Source: Variovorax sp. OV329 (GTDB lineage: Bacteria; Pseudomonadota; Gammaproteobacteria; Burkholderiales; Burkholderiaceae_C). Taken from it: 64,000 bases of DNA. The notes under the pieces are model-generated. The model worked only from the letters and a program-made list of their open reading frames with translations, was not told the DNA's origin and did not search any database. Location of the stretch: NCBI RefSeq assembly GCF_900114785.1, contig NZ_FOUG01000021.1:1-64000 (forward strand). The letters are read 5' to 3'. Positions 1 through 7,921 of the stretch are shown piece after piece (position 1 is the stretch's first letter; every line of letters begins with the position of its first letter). The translations under genes and the position numbers were made by a program.

Positions 1-95
1 CTGCCACTAAAAGCAGCAGGTTAGGGTTCTTACGTGGGTCAGATTTAGATGGAAATCGCCGGGGTTAGTGGGTCACTTCTAGATGGAAATCAACA
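1..95. mobile_element. IS21-family-like terminal region (partial)
   Basis: Two direct repeats, 34-57 and 68-91, share GTGGGTCA followed by TAGATGGAAATC and are spaced 34 bp apart. The inner edge reads ...AATCAACA, so the opposite strand starts TGTTGATTTCC, a TG...CA terminus. Tandem repeats of this type behind a TGT terminus are characteristic of IS21-family (istA/istB) ends. The transposase genes would lie to the left, outside the window. The family call rests on end structure only. Confidence 0.55.
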
Positions 96-323
96 CTCTA
101 TGCATCAAATTGACGCTTTTGCATCTTGTTCTGCGCAAATTTTGGGTCAATGTAGGCAGCGTCCGCCCCATGTCTTCGGGATCGATCTGCCCTAAATGCG
201 AGTTGAAGCGCCGCGGAAAACACGACTTGCATGGGCCTTTATGCCGATCCGGAGCAGCCGGACGCGCCCACCGATCGATCGGCCTACGGTCTTTGCTGGC
301 CGAACGGCGCGCCTGCTTTGCCA
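96..323. other. No gene recognised between IS end and histidine phosphatase
   Basis: Short open frames exist on both strands but none has a ribosome binding site with a recognisable domain, and no hairpin plus T-run terminator or tandem repeat was found. It separates the IS-like end from the stop codon of the phosphatase gene. Confidence 0.5.
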
Positions 324-953
324 CTAGGCGCCGGAGGTGGGAGGCTCCAGGAGTTTCCAGATTCGCTTCGCGGATCTCGTGGTGTAGATCAGACCGCAGT
401 TGGGTATCGGGTTGTCCTTGTCGAACGTCCAGAAGTGCTCCATGAGCTGTTTCGAGCTCCAGGTCGGGTGCATGAGGCGAAGGCGCATCGCTTGCATAAA
501 CTGACCGTGGCTGAAGGCGTACACGAGTGACTCTTGCGGGAGCACGTTCAGTCTCCCGAGGGTAGTTTGGACGCGCAGCAGCAACGTACTGAAGCTTTCA
601 GCGCCTGGTCCATCGCAATACATTGGATCGGCGGTCGACCAGAACGCCTCGATGTGCGGAAGTCGTGACGACCGGGAGGTCCCGTTCCAGCGGGACGGCT
701 CTAGATAAGTGAACTCCTCCATGGGCAGAACGTGCACTGCCGCATTGGGAAACCGAGAAGCTGACGGGGCCGCAGTTTGCTTCGTTCGCAGGTACGGCGA
801 GGTAGCAATCACGTCTGGACTTTCGGACCAGCCCAACGCGATGGAACGCGCTTGGGCCACCCCTTGCTCAGTGAGCTCAATCGATGAAAGATCGTTGGTG
901 GGAAGTCCCGCGTTCCCTGTGCTTTCTCCGTGACGTACGAAGACGACGTTCAT
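324..953 (-). CDS. Histidine phosphatase family protein (phosphoglycerate mutase-like)
   Basis: A 209-residue protein starting with the diagnostic phosphohistidine motif VRHGES (residues 5-10), where the histidine accepts phosphate. The second family signature, a late SHGQF, lies near residue 150 and supplies the second active-site histidine. The frame is open further upstream, but the ATG at 953 places the RHG motif at the extreme N-terminus, as in the family, so I chose it. The substrate cannot be inferred; members dephosphorylate sugars, nucleotides or proteins. It lies inside the island, 140 bp downstream of the gene at 1094-1852 on the same strand, so it may be co-transcribed with it. 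No sign of decay. Confidence 0.8.
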   Translation of the reverse strand: MNVVFVRHGESTGNAGLPTNDLSSIELTEQGVAQARSIALGWSESPDVIATSPYLRTKQTAAPSASRFPNAAVHVLPMEEFTYLEPSRWNGTSRSSRLPHIEAFWSTADPMYCDGPGAESFSTLLLRVQTTLGRLNVLPQESLVYAFSHGQFMQAMRLRLMHPTWSSKQLMEHFWTFDKDNPIPNCGLIYTTRSAKRIWKLLEPPTSGA

Positions 954-1093
954 TGATCGGATTGTGATGCCGGGTCGGCTCCTCCTTTGCCTGCTTTGCG
1001 ACAAAGTAAGTACGAGCCCCACGCAGGAGCTTCGGGGGCTTCCAGGACAGCGGCGCAATTCGGTCTAACCTCCGCACGGGATTTCGCGTAGCC

Positions 1094-1852
1094 TTAAAGT
1101 TCCTCGTCTTCCGTTAGAAGCAGATCTATTTGGGCTTTGAGCCGGGCTTTGTCTGCTTCATGAAACTCATGCGGAATGAGCAACCATGCTCGTCTACCAC
1201 CGGAAAGTCTCACGGGGATACGGTCGTGGCTCGATTCGTCAATCACCCGGTCATCCTTCGGGGGCTGAGCTCGAGAATTGGCGACAGACATGGACTGCGC
1301 CACTTGTACGGCAACCTCTTCTTCTTCGTCTGTCGCGACAGGCTGAGGGCCGGGCTCCTCAGCGGCACGCTGACCAAGTGCCTGCGCGAACTCAGCTGAT
1401 CTGCGGAAAATGCCGACCAGGCTCTCTGCGGTACTGGGAAGAAAGTCCCGCTGTATGAGTTCATACCTCAGGTTGCCATCGGACGGTAACCCGGAAGAGT
1501 AGCGGTCAAGAAGCTCCGCAAAGATCGGCGGAGCAGCGAGGAACCGTCGAAGGTATGCTCGGCTCATTTCCCCTGTGGGAGCGAACTTGTAGTTCTCGAC
1601 GTCCTTAGTGACGCTGAGCAGGCCGTTACTGTGGCGCTCTACCAGACCGTAGTATCTGAGCGATGCCAAGGCACCTAAAGCTCGCCCGTTGTTGGCGTCT
1701 TTGTAACCCATATGCTGAGCTACTACGTCCGTCGGTGCCGGATGAAGTCGCTCCCTGTCATAGACCTTGAGGGCTTTCTCTATGGCCTCGTCCAGCGGGA
1801 TTGAAGGCGCACGGGGACTCTTCTTACGGGGAGACAAATCTGTAGCCGCCAT
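1094..1852 (-). CDS. Unknown island protein with winged-helix-like N-terminal region
   Basis: A 252-residue protein of unknown function. Residues about 20-85 alternate helices and short strands ending in LASLRYYGLVER, a layout typical of a winged helix reading 'no effect/one effect' targets, but the family is not recognised. The middle is helical, a very acidic run (TDEEEEVAV) lies near residue 175, and the end (LSGGRRAWLLIPHEF, then an acidic tail) looks like a separate small domain. The start at 1852 is supported by AGGAG seven bases upstream and by a strong promoter just before it; an upstream in-frame ATG at 1933 would place the promoter inside the gene. It is transcribed away from the HTH/nucleotidyltransferase pair at 2107-3308. 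Confidence 0.7.
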   Translation of the reverse strand: MAATDLSPRKKSPRAPSIPLDEAIEKALKVYDRERLHPAPTDVVAQHMGYKDANNGRALGALASLRYYGLVERHSNGLLSVTKDVENYKFAPTGEMSRAYLRRFLAAPPIFAELLDRYSSGLPSDGNLRYELIQRDFLPSTAESLVGIFRRSAEFAQALGQRAAEEPGPQPVATDEEEEVAVQVAQSMSVANSRAQPPKDDRVIDESSHDRIPVRLSGGRRAWLLIPHEFHEADKARLKAQIDLLLTEDEEL

Positions 1853-1877
1853 ACTCGCTCCTAGCTCTAGAGGTTGG

Positions 1878-1906
1878 AGTATAACTCGTCGTCTACTTCG
1901 GGTCAA
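1878..1906 (-). promoter_or_regulatory. Sigma-70 promoter for the 1094-1852 gene
   Basis: On the minus strand TTGACC (1906-1901) and TATACT (1883-1878) are separated by exactly 17 bases, close to consensus. The predicted start of transcription near 1871 gives a leader of about 19 bases that contains the AGGAG ribosome binding site. This also decides the start codon at 1852. Confidence 0.75.
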
Positions 1907-2002
1907 TACTTGATCCATATACTCATGAAGCATGTGAATGCGAGGTAACGGGTTAAAGGCTCATCGCTCGTGACATACACATGACCTGCATGCGTATTCG
2001 GA

Positions 2003-2065
2003 TTTCGCGAAAACCGAATCGGTTGGAAAAGAAGTAGAAGTGCCAGTCGTTCTGTTTTCGCGAAA
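2003..2065. promoter_or_regulatory. Twin TTTCGCGAAA operators, five helical turns apart
   Basis: The perfect palindrome TTTCGCGAAA occurs at 2003-2012 and again at 2056-2065. The flanking bases are mirrored too (TTTCGCGAAAAC versus GTTTTCGCGAAA), so the two sites also form an inverted repeat. Centre-to-centre distance is 53 bp, about five turns of B-DNA. A second interrupted palindrome, AACCGA-A-TCGGTT, overlaps the first site at 2012-2024. The sites lie 40-105 bp upstream of the HTH gene at 2107 and downstream of the divergent promoter at 1878-1906, so they are likely autoregulatory operators. Regulator identity is inferred from position. Confidence 0.6.
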
Positions 2066-2106
2066 CCCGAAACCGCCTGTCGGCCGCGACCTGCTAACCT
2101 TGACGT

Positions 2107-2634
2107 ATGGCACACGACAAGCAGGACTCTATAAAGCCGTTCGACTTCGTTCTCGCGGTCAAGATCGCTGTCAACAAGGAGCAGGACTACCTGATCTCTC
2201 AACTGGCTGAAGAGTTTGGGGTATCGGTATCAACAGTTCATGCGGGGCTTCAGCGCGCAGTGCTAGCCAAACTGCTCAGCCGCTCTTCAGGCTCGCTCAG
2301 AGCGATACGTCCTGCATTGCAGGAGTTCGCCGTGCACGGCGTGAAGTACGCGTTCCCGGGTGCACTCGGTCGCTCAACGAGAGGCGTTCCCACTGCGATT
2401 GGAGCGCCCATTCTTGCCTCGCACTTTGAAAGCACGAATGCCTTGGTGCCTGTCTGGCCACATCCGGAGGGGAAGACATACGGATTTGAGTTGATTCCGC
2501 TCCATCCTGCCGTGCCCAGGGTCGCACTTCACGATCAGTCGCTGTACGAGGTGTTGGCACTTGTGGACGCTATCAGGGTTGGTGCGGCCAGAGAGCGAGA
2601 GATTGCGGTAGAGGAACTGAAATGGAGACTCTGA
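2107..2634 (+). CDS. HTH protein paired with nucleotidyltransferase (antitoxin-like)
   Basis: A 175-residue protein whose residues 22-58 form a winged helix-turn-helix: LAEEFGVSVSTVHAGLQRA is a classic helix-turn-recognition helix. The rest is a small unknown alpha/beta domain. Its last 13 bases overlap the next gene, which encodes a nucleotidyltransferase, the usual organisation of AbiE-type toxin-antitoxin and defence pairs, where the HTH partner is antitoxin and repressor. Twin palindromes upstream fit autoregulation. There is no purine-rich ribosome binding site; TGCTAACCT at 2091-2099 resembles an extended -10 that would make the transcript nearly leaderless. The family is not identified by sequence; antitoxin function is inferred from context. 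Confidence 0.7.
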   Translation: MAHDKQDSIKPFDFVLAVKIAVNKEQDYLISQLAEEFGVSVSTVHAGLQRAVLAKLLSRSSGSLRAIRPALQEFAVHGVKYAFPGALGRSTRGVPTAIGAPILASHFESTNALVPVWPHPEGKTYGFELIPLHPAVPRVALHDQSLYEVLALVDAIRVGAAREREIAVEELKWRL

Positions 2635-3308
2635 TGAACGAAGACCCAAACCTGTCGGTCGTGAGTCTTGTGGCGCATGCCCTGGGCAATCTGCGCGAGG
2701 AGTTCATGTTGGTCGGCGGCTGCGCTGTGGGCCTACTGATTACCGATACGGGCCGGCCGTCAGTACGTCAAACGGCAGACGTCGATATGGTCACGGAGGT
2801 GACATCATTCGTTGACTACTACAAGGCGCTGGAGCCTTTGAAAAAAACCGGATTCTCTGAGGATCACACTGCTGAGCACATGTGTCGCTGGCGGAAGGGC
2901 GAGCTAATTCTGGATGTGATGCCAAGCCAAGAGGTCCTTGGGCACTCAGTGAATCGGTGGTACGCGGAAGCGGTCAAGGCGCCACAGAAAGTAGTGCTGC
3001 CAAGTGGGGATGCGATCCACATAATCACGGCTCCCTTCTTTGTGGCCACCAAACTCGAATCGTTCAACAGTCGGGGTGAGCAGGACTACCTGCATCATGA
3101 TATGGAGGACATTCTGAATATCGTCGATGGCCGGGAAGAGTTGCTTACGGAACTCGCCTCCGCACCTGAGGCGGTAAGAATGTTTGTTCAAGAGGAAATC
3201 GACGGGTACTTGGCGGACGAGACATTTGTCGATCGGCTGGAGTGGATGTTCCCCGACGGTCGAGCCGAGCTGGTCATCAAGCGCCTGAGGACGCTCGCCG
3301 GTGTGTAG
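2622..3308 (+). CDS. Nucleotidyltransferase (AbiEii-like), putative toxin
   Basis: A 228-residue protein with the Pol-beta nucleotidyltransferase core: GG at residues 32-33, the Asp pair D53-x-D55 (TADVDMV) and a third Asp at 98 (ELILDVMP). A later segment, KLESFNSRGEQDYLHHD then MEDI, matches the conserved Lys and Asp motifs of AbiEii-type enzymes that transfer nucleotides to RNA or protein. All carboxylates of the active site are present, so it should be active. The start at 2622 has GAGGAA upstream and overlaps the HTH gene by 13 bases; ATG at 2634 (TGATG overlap, GGAGA upstream) is an equally good alternative. The coupling suggests strict co-translation with its partner. A substrate cannot be read from sequence. 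Confidence 0.8.
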   Translation: METLMNEDPNLSVVSLVAHALGNLREEFMLVGGCAVGLLITDTGRPSVRQTADVDMVTEVTSFVDYYKALEPLKKTGFSEDHTAEHMCRWRKGELILDVMPSQEVLGHSVNRWYAEAVKAPQKVVLPSGDAIHIITAPFFVATKLESFNSRGEQDYLHHDMEDILNIVDGREELLTELASAPEAVRMFVQEEIDGYLADETFVDRLEWMFPDGRAELVIKRLRTLAGV

Positions 3309-3458
3309 GTTGATGGGCGCATCCGCTCTCTCGGCGAAACAGCTGCAGTTTCAGCACAGTTCGCGACCCCGCGTTTAGGCCCCGTCGTAGGCCGTCAAAG
3401 TGGCGCAATGGGATCGGCACGTTCCGGCGCCAATGATCGCGCGACTGCCTTCTGGCCA

Positions 3459-3661
3459 TTAACCAAAGCGGCTAGGGCGCAGCCAACGAACGGTTCCCTC
3501 CGCCTCCTCATCGGCTCTACGGAAGTTCAACAGCACTAACCGTTGAAGCAAGGTATCGGTGTCGGCGGCCAAGTTAAGGTCAGGCCAGCCGTAGGCCTGC
3601 AGAACGCGTCATCAAGATCGTCGTGCAGTGTCTTGAGAACAGCGGGCCGTCTCGGGTCAAA
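3459..3661 (-). pseudogene. Decayed C-terminal tail of a type II (MmeI/COG1002-like) DNA methylase
   Basis: On the minus strand 3661-3602 reads FDPRRPAVLKTLHDDLDDAF; after one missing base the next frame, 3599-3459, reads QAYGWPDL, then LLQRLVLLNFRRADEEAEG, TVRWLRP and a stop. The order 'LHDELD.AV.QAYGWP...LL.RLV.LN..RA.EE..G.VRWLRP' is the usual C-terminus of large single-chain DNA methylases. Restoring a C at 3601/3602 would join the two parts. No start or catalytic domain remains. The fragment begins exactly where the PD-(D/E)XK gene stops (3657). The rest of the gap between genes, 3309-3458, shows nothing recognisable. The identification is by motif memory, not by search. Confidence 0.6.
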
Positions 3662-4232
3662 GCGCCTCGAATCGCCCTTTGAGGAACTTACCCGCTCCGC
3701 CCTTCAGCTCGCTTCTGTCAAAGAGGCGACCTCGGAATTGGAAGTCTCGATCAATGCGAACGATGAGCAACTGCTGAAAGCTGCCTTGGCTCTTGACGTG
3801 TACCTCGTCGCCGGCTTTCTCAGGCGAGATGGTCTTGACCTCCACAAGCCGTCCGGCAATGGTGCCGTCCGAGCCCGGCGAGTGCGTCGCGTGACGGCGC
3901 AGCCCGAACTTGATTTCAGCGTAGATCTCGCCCAGCTCGCCCCACACCTGCAAGTACCTACCTGTGTTTTCGAAGTGGCGCCTTGCGCAGTCGACCAGGT
4001 CTTCCAGGATCTGAGCTTGCTTTAGCACGCTAAAGGGAAAGCCCTCCCGACTCTGAAAGGGCTGAACCGATGAGGCATCGTCCTCAGGTTCGTCCTCAAG
4101 CTGAGCATCGATCCACTCCCTGCTTACGTACTCCTCGTGCCAAGGCGCATAGCCAGCGCCTGCAGCGTCATTGATTTCCTCTGCGCTGTAGCCACGGTCC
4201 CGCATCTCGTGAAGAAAATCCCAATCGCTCAT
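3657..4232 (-). CDS. PD-(D/E)XK nuclease-like protein next to restriction genes
   Basis: A 191-residue protein. The C-terminal half carries a restriction-endonuclease-like core: helix GELGEIYAE (residues 98-106), then PGSDG with D122, then E131-V-K133 in LVEVKT, which together match the E...D...ExK pattern. The N-terminal 60 residues are acidic and helical, perhaps a regulatory or partner-binding part. The ATG at 4232 follows a short purine run; the upstream in-frame extension is Ser/Lys rich and unlikely to be coding. It is the last gene of the minus-strand series Mrr, methyltransferase, lipoprotein, this gene. A role as nuclease subunit of the cassette is inferred; no biochemical family name is certain. 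Confidence 0.65.
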   Translation of the reverse strand: MSDWDFLHEMRDRGYSAEEINDAAGAGYAPWHEEYVSREWIDAQLEDEPEDDASSVQPFQSREGFPFSVLKQAQILEDLVDCARRHFENTGRYLQVWGELGEIYAEIKFGLRRHATHSPGSDGTIAGRLVEVKTISPEKAGDEVHVKSQGSFQQLLIVRIDRDFQFRGRLFDRSELKGGAGKFLKGRFEAL

Positions 4233-4269
4233 CGTCGTCTCGCTGGTTGTGTGCAAGCGCCTCGCGGCG

Positions 4270-4524
4270 TCATCGCTCTTGTGCTTGCTTGCAGCTGGTT
4301 CCTTGCTTGAGGGTGTCGGATCCCGAGCAGAAATAGACCTTGCCATTGCACATGGCGGTCCAAGAGGACGTGTACATATTCAACCGGTAGGCCGCGACAG
4401 AGATGTCGTCTGGACGGCAGCCGATTGCGCCGGAGGACGCCGATTGCAGGCTCGCTGTCGATGCAGCGCAACCGACAAGTAGCAGCAAAGGCGCAAGGCG
4501 CAGGCCTAGCCAATTATTTCTCAA
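4270..4524 (-). CDS. Small Cys-rich lipoprotein
   Basis: An 84-residue protein with a lipoprotein signal: a short positive N-terminus, a hydrophobic stretch and the lipobox LVGC. After cleavage it retains four Cys (IGCRPDD, AMCNGKVYFC, GTSCKQ), probably two disulfides, in a pattern known from small uncharacterised outer-membrane-associated proteins. I chose the TTG at 4524 because GAGGGA lies four bases upstream and because it gives a normal signal peptide; the ATG at 4578 would prepend a polar segment and overlap the methyltransferase gene. It lies between restriction genes with gaps of about 38 bases on either side, an unexpected place for an envelope protein. Confidence 0.7.
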   Translation of the reverse strand: MRNNWLGLRLAPLLLLVGCAASTASLQSASSGAIGCRPDDISVAAYRLNMYTSSWTAMCNGKVYFCSGSDTLKQGTSCKQAQER

Positions 4525-4562
4525 CTGGTCCCTCGATTCGCTACCTTGAGCTGGCAAGCCAG

Positions 4563-7500
4563 TCAGGCGAGAGGCCATGCAGGAATCGCCGCGTCAACGA
4601 GGACTTCGATTTCCATAGTCCGCTTAAGGGCCACAAGAATCCTCTTATAGGTTCCGAGGTCCTCGAACGTCAAAGCTCTGCCTACGCGGTCCCCCAACCA
4701 CTTCCTAGCAACGGTGTACCCACCAACTCGGTAGCTCCAGACGCTTTGCGAAACCCCGTCAAAGAATTGACCTTCATTGATGTAGACACGCCCCACTTTG
4801 TCAAAGGAAAGATCATCGGCCGCTGCGCTCTCATCGACTGCAGCATTCGCTTGCTCGGTTGATTCAGCAAGCTGGAAGCTAACCGCTTCGACGAGGTTGG
4901 TCCCAGCAACTGGGAAGGAGATCGTGCCAGTATCCGAGTCCGATTTCAGCGTATGAAGAGAAACCAACTCTTCGCCTAACTGACAGAGGCTCTTGAACAC
5001 TTTCTTGTCTGAAGTGAATGGCACTCTCGGGTGCTCACGCTTAAGCGGATCTGCATATCTGTCACGATACGTCGGCGAGAACAGCACCGCGTATATGTAG
5101 TGGAACACGTTTACAGGGCCGAACGAAGCGGCGAGGTCGCCACCGCCCTCGGGCAACCACTCGAATCCAAACCCCAGCGCGAGCTCGTCCACTAGTGCTG
5201 GATCCAAGTTTGCTCTGCGCTTTACCTCAAGGGCGGTGTCCTTCTCACCCAAGGAAGGCTGCGCTTCAGGCAAAGGGTAGACATACAGGGGGTAGAGGTA
5301 GTTGACCTCTTTGAGCGAGACCGTGTGGTGCGTAAAGAGCTTATCAACAACGAATGCATGCTCCCAGCCCACAGCGATGTCGATTGCTCGCGTCGAGCCA
5401 AGCGCAATGTTCTCTCCGTCCAGCATGTGTTGTGAGACCCTCTCGCGCCGATGGACTGCCACGTTTGAGTCGTAAACAGTCCACCGCGTATCAAACGGGC
5501 GATAGACAATGGGGCGAACGTTTTGCTCCCAAGAGTTGTCCTTGCTAAGGGCCTTTTTCGCTTCCGCATAGCTCCATTGATTAGTCCTGCAGAGGCGCCA
5601 GAGTTCTCTTGCCTTTCCTTCCGACTCGGTCGCAATTAGGGCCCGAACCTTTGCCTTCGCCTCGTCGGCTGACCACGAAATTGCGAACTGGTCGTGAGTA
5701 GTAACGATGCCAGGCGCTGGGTCTTTGGAGTTCTGATTGAAGATTTCGGGCAGCGACTTGTAGCTATGGAATTCCTTGACGTTGGTGTCGTCGTAGGGAA
5801 CGAAAAGCCGCTGAGGAGGAATGGGGTCGAGCAACGCCCAAGGTGTATCGGCGATGTCGTGCGCGTCAAGCCACTCGTATTTGTCCTGACGCGAGCCCGT
5901 AATGCTGAAGTGGCGAACGGTCTGCTTGTCGGCGCGCACTGGACGCTTCACCATCACCGCGATCGAGACCCCCTGTTGAATATCGAAGACGTTCTCGTCC
6001 TTCGTGCCGTTTTCACCAACGTCCTGAGCCTTCGTGCTGCCCTTTAGGTCAAGGATAAAGATGTCGTCGAAGCTCTTTTGAAGGCTCGCCCGCATATCCA
6101 TAAAGGTGGCGTTCTGCAGATATCGATTGTTGGTGACGAAGGCGAGTACCCCATGGCCTGTTTGGTCAATGCGCCACTGTGCGAAGCGAATGAACTTCGC
6201 ATAGTCGTCTGAAAGCCATTTCGCTTGTCCAGGCTTCAAGAGAGCCGGGCTCTTCTTGTACTCGTCCATGAGCTCCCGAATCCAAGCTCCTTTGTTCACG
6301 CTATGGCCTGAGTAGGGCGGGTTGCCGACAACGACCATAATTGGGGTGGATTGTTTTACCTCGCTTGCCTGTGAGGCTTCAGCTGAAAGCCATTGAGTAA
6401 AGAGCGGAAGACCTGCCAACTCGTGCGCTTTCTCAAGGGTATTTGTTAGGAAAACACGAAGTCGCTCGTTGCTGGCGAAGTCATAACCCGTTTCGCGAAG
6501 TTGAACGCCAAGCTTCATATGAGCCACAGCGTAGGGTGCCATAAGCAACTCAAAGCCGTAGATGCGCGGCAAGAGATGCTCTGCAACGTAGCTCGGCCAC
6601 ATTCCTTCGTTGCCTGCAAAAGCATGGTGAATTTGGTCGACTACGTTAAACAGGAACGTTCCAGTACCAGCGGCAGGGTCCAATATCTGGACTCGATGTG
6701 TGAGCACCTTTTCCTTGAGAGGAACGCCCTTCTTGTTGGTCTTTCCAGTTGGTCTTTCTACTTCCACCTTGCTGTAATCTGCAAGGCCCTGGCCAAGTCC
6801 GAAGACGTCGCGCAGCACTCTGTCGACCGAACGGACGATGTAGCCGACGACCGGCTCTGGGGTGTAGTACACCCCCCGCTGCTCGCGAAGCGCAGGATCA
6901 TATTCAGCGAGGAAAGTCTCATAAAAGTGGACAACAGGGTCTCGACGCTTCGATGCTTTACCGAAGTGCTTAAGCACTTTAGATATGTCTGCATGGTCGA
7001 GGAGGTCGGCCAAGTCGTCTACTGCCCAAGCGATACGCTCATCCAATTCCGCTCCAGCAATACTGGCAAAGAGCTGCCTTAGGAACGGGTTGGTCTTGGG
7101 TAGGTCGTATGCCGCGCCCTGGCGGGTGAAAGGCGTGCCTGGCTCGTGATTAAAGCGGGCAGCGAAGAGGCCGTAACATATAGTCTGCGCATACATGTCC
7201 GCAAACTGTTCCGGCTCCAACTCGTCGCCGAACAACACACGTTTGAAACCCTCAAATTGGGCGTTGAAATCGCCGTGGCCGTTCTCTAGTTCGAACGCCT
7301 TGGATATCAAGTCCCGAATCAATCGCGCCATTTGCGCCATACGAGTAGCCAAGTCTCGCGGACTCGTGGCGACGGGAAGTCCGGAGGTGATGAACGTCTG
7401 AAGCAACTGCTTTGCTGCGTCAAACTCCTCCGGAATGCGGATTATCGTCGCGCCGTTCCACTTTCCGAGTTGCGCGCTGGCGATTAGTTCGCCGTCTCGA

Positions 7501-7832
7501 TACAGTCGAAATGCCAAGTAATCAGTGAGCACCAAGTTTCGCAGACTGGCGCGATATCGCTTGAGTTGACTGTCCTTTTCAACGGCGCTGAGGTCCTTGC
7601 CCACATCCTTAGCCTCTACGTATCCGATCGGAGTGGCAGCAGCATTTGATTTGGTAATAATGTAGTCTGGAGCCCCGCAGTCAATACGCTTTGGCTCATT
7701 TGTCGCGACAATTTTGCCCGCCGCTTCGAGGAGCTCCTTGAGCGCAGGTCGATGAGTATGCTCAGTCGCATTTCCGAGCTTCAATGCTTTGTCGATCGCG
7801 GCTAGGTACTTGTCAAAATCCATGGTTTTCAA
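4563..7832 (-). CDS. Type IIG-like restriction-modification enzyme (nuclease + N6-adenine methyltransferase)
   Basis: A 1089-residue single-chain enzyme. The N-terminal domain has a PD-(D/E)XK site: P55-D56 and E73-A-K75. The methyltransferase core shows the SAM-binding motif DPAAGTGTF (residues 385-393) and the amino-methylase motif NPPY (504-507). The C-terminal 500 residues are presumably the target recognition part. There is no helicase between nuclease and methylase, unlike LlaGI-type ISP enzymes of about 1500 residues, which points to a type IIG-like layout. AAGGAGG lies 3 bases before the TTG at 7832 and 12 before the ATG at 7823, so either may be the start. The gene is intact. It follows the Mrr gene by 89 bases. 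Confidence 0.85.
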   Translation of the reverse strand: MKTMDFDKYLAAIDKALKLGNATEHTHRPALKELLEAAGKIVATNEPKRIDCGAPDYIITKSNAAATPIGYVEAKDVGKDLSAVEKDSQLKRYRASLRNLVLTDYLAFRLYRDGELIASAQLGKWNGATIIRIPEEFDAAKQLLQTFITSGLPVATSPRDLATRMAQMARLIRDLISKAFELENGHGDFNAQFEGFKRVLFGDELEPEQFADMYAQTICYGLFAARFNHEPGTPFTRQGAAYDLPKTNPFLRQLFASIAGAELDERIAWAVDDLADLLDHADISKVLKHFGKASKRRDPVVHFYETFLAEYDPALREQRGVYYTPEPVVGYIVRSVDRVLRDVFGLGQGLADYSKVEVERPTGKTNKKGVPLKEKVLTHRVQILDPAAGTGTFLFNVVDQIHHAFAGNEGMWPSYVAEHLLPRIYGFELLMAPYAVAHMKLGVQLRETGYDFASNERLRVFLTNTLEKAHELAGLPLFTQWLSAEASQASEVKQSTPIMVVVGNPPYSGHSVNKGAWIRELMDEYKKSPALLKPGQAKWLSDDYAKFIRFAQWRIDQTGHGVLAFVTNNRYLQNATFMDMRASLQKSFDDIFILDLKGSTKAQDVGENGTKDENVFDIQQGVSIAVMVKRPVRADKQTVRHFSITGSRQDKYEWLDAHDIADTPWALLDPIPPQRLFVPYDDTNVKEFHSYKSLPEIFNQNSKDPAPGIVTTHDQFAISWSADEAKAKVRALIATESEGKARELWRLCRTNQWSYAEAKKALSKDNSWEQNVRPIVYRPFDTRWTVYDSNVAVHRRERVSQHMLDGENIALGSTRAIDIAVGWEHAFVVDKLFTHHTVSLKEVNYLYPLYVYPLPEAQPSLGEKDTALEVKRRANLDPALVDELALGFGFEWLPEGGGDLAASFGPVNVFHYIYAVLFSPTYRDRYADPLKREHPRVPFTSDKKVFKSLCQLGEELVSLHTLKSDSDTGTISFPVAGTNLVEAVSFQLAESTEQANAAVDESAAADDLSFDKVGRVYINEGQFFDGVSQSVWSYRVGGYTVARKWLGDRVGRALTFEDLGTYKRILVALKRTMEIEVLVDAAIPAWPLA

Positions 7833-7921
7833 CGGCCTCCTTCATGCGGGCCAAGAGATAGATATTCGATTGAGGGTCGCGGGCCATCAGCGAAGCTGTT
7901 GGGCCGATTGCAGCAGTAGGC

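Noticed and set aside
3543..4025. A 160-codon plus-strand frame opposite the PD-(D/E)XK gene
   Set aside because: No domain; the opposite strand carries a coherent ExK nuclease core and a methylase tail.
4563..7832. BREX PglX or type ISP (LlaGI) enzyme
   Set aside because: No helicase domain in the chain and no BREX partner genes (pglZ, brxC) nearby; the N-terminal PD-(D/E)XK plus methylase fits type IIG better.
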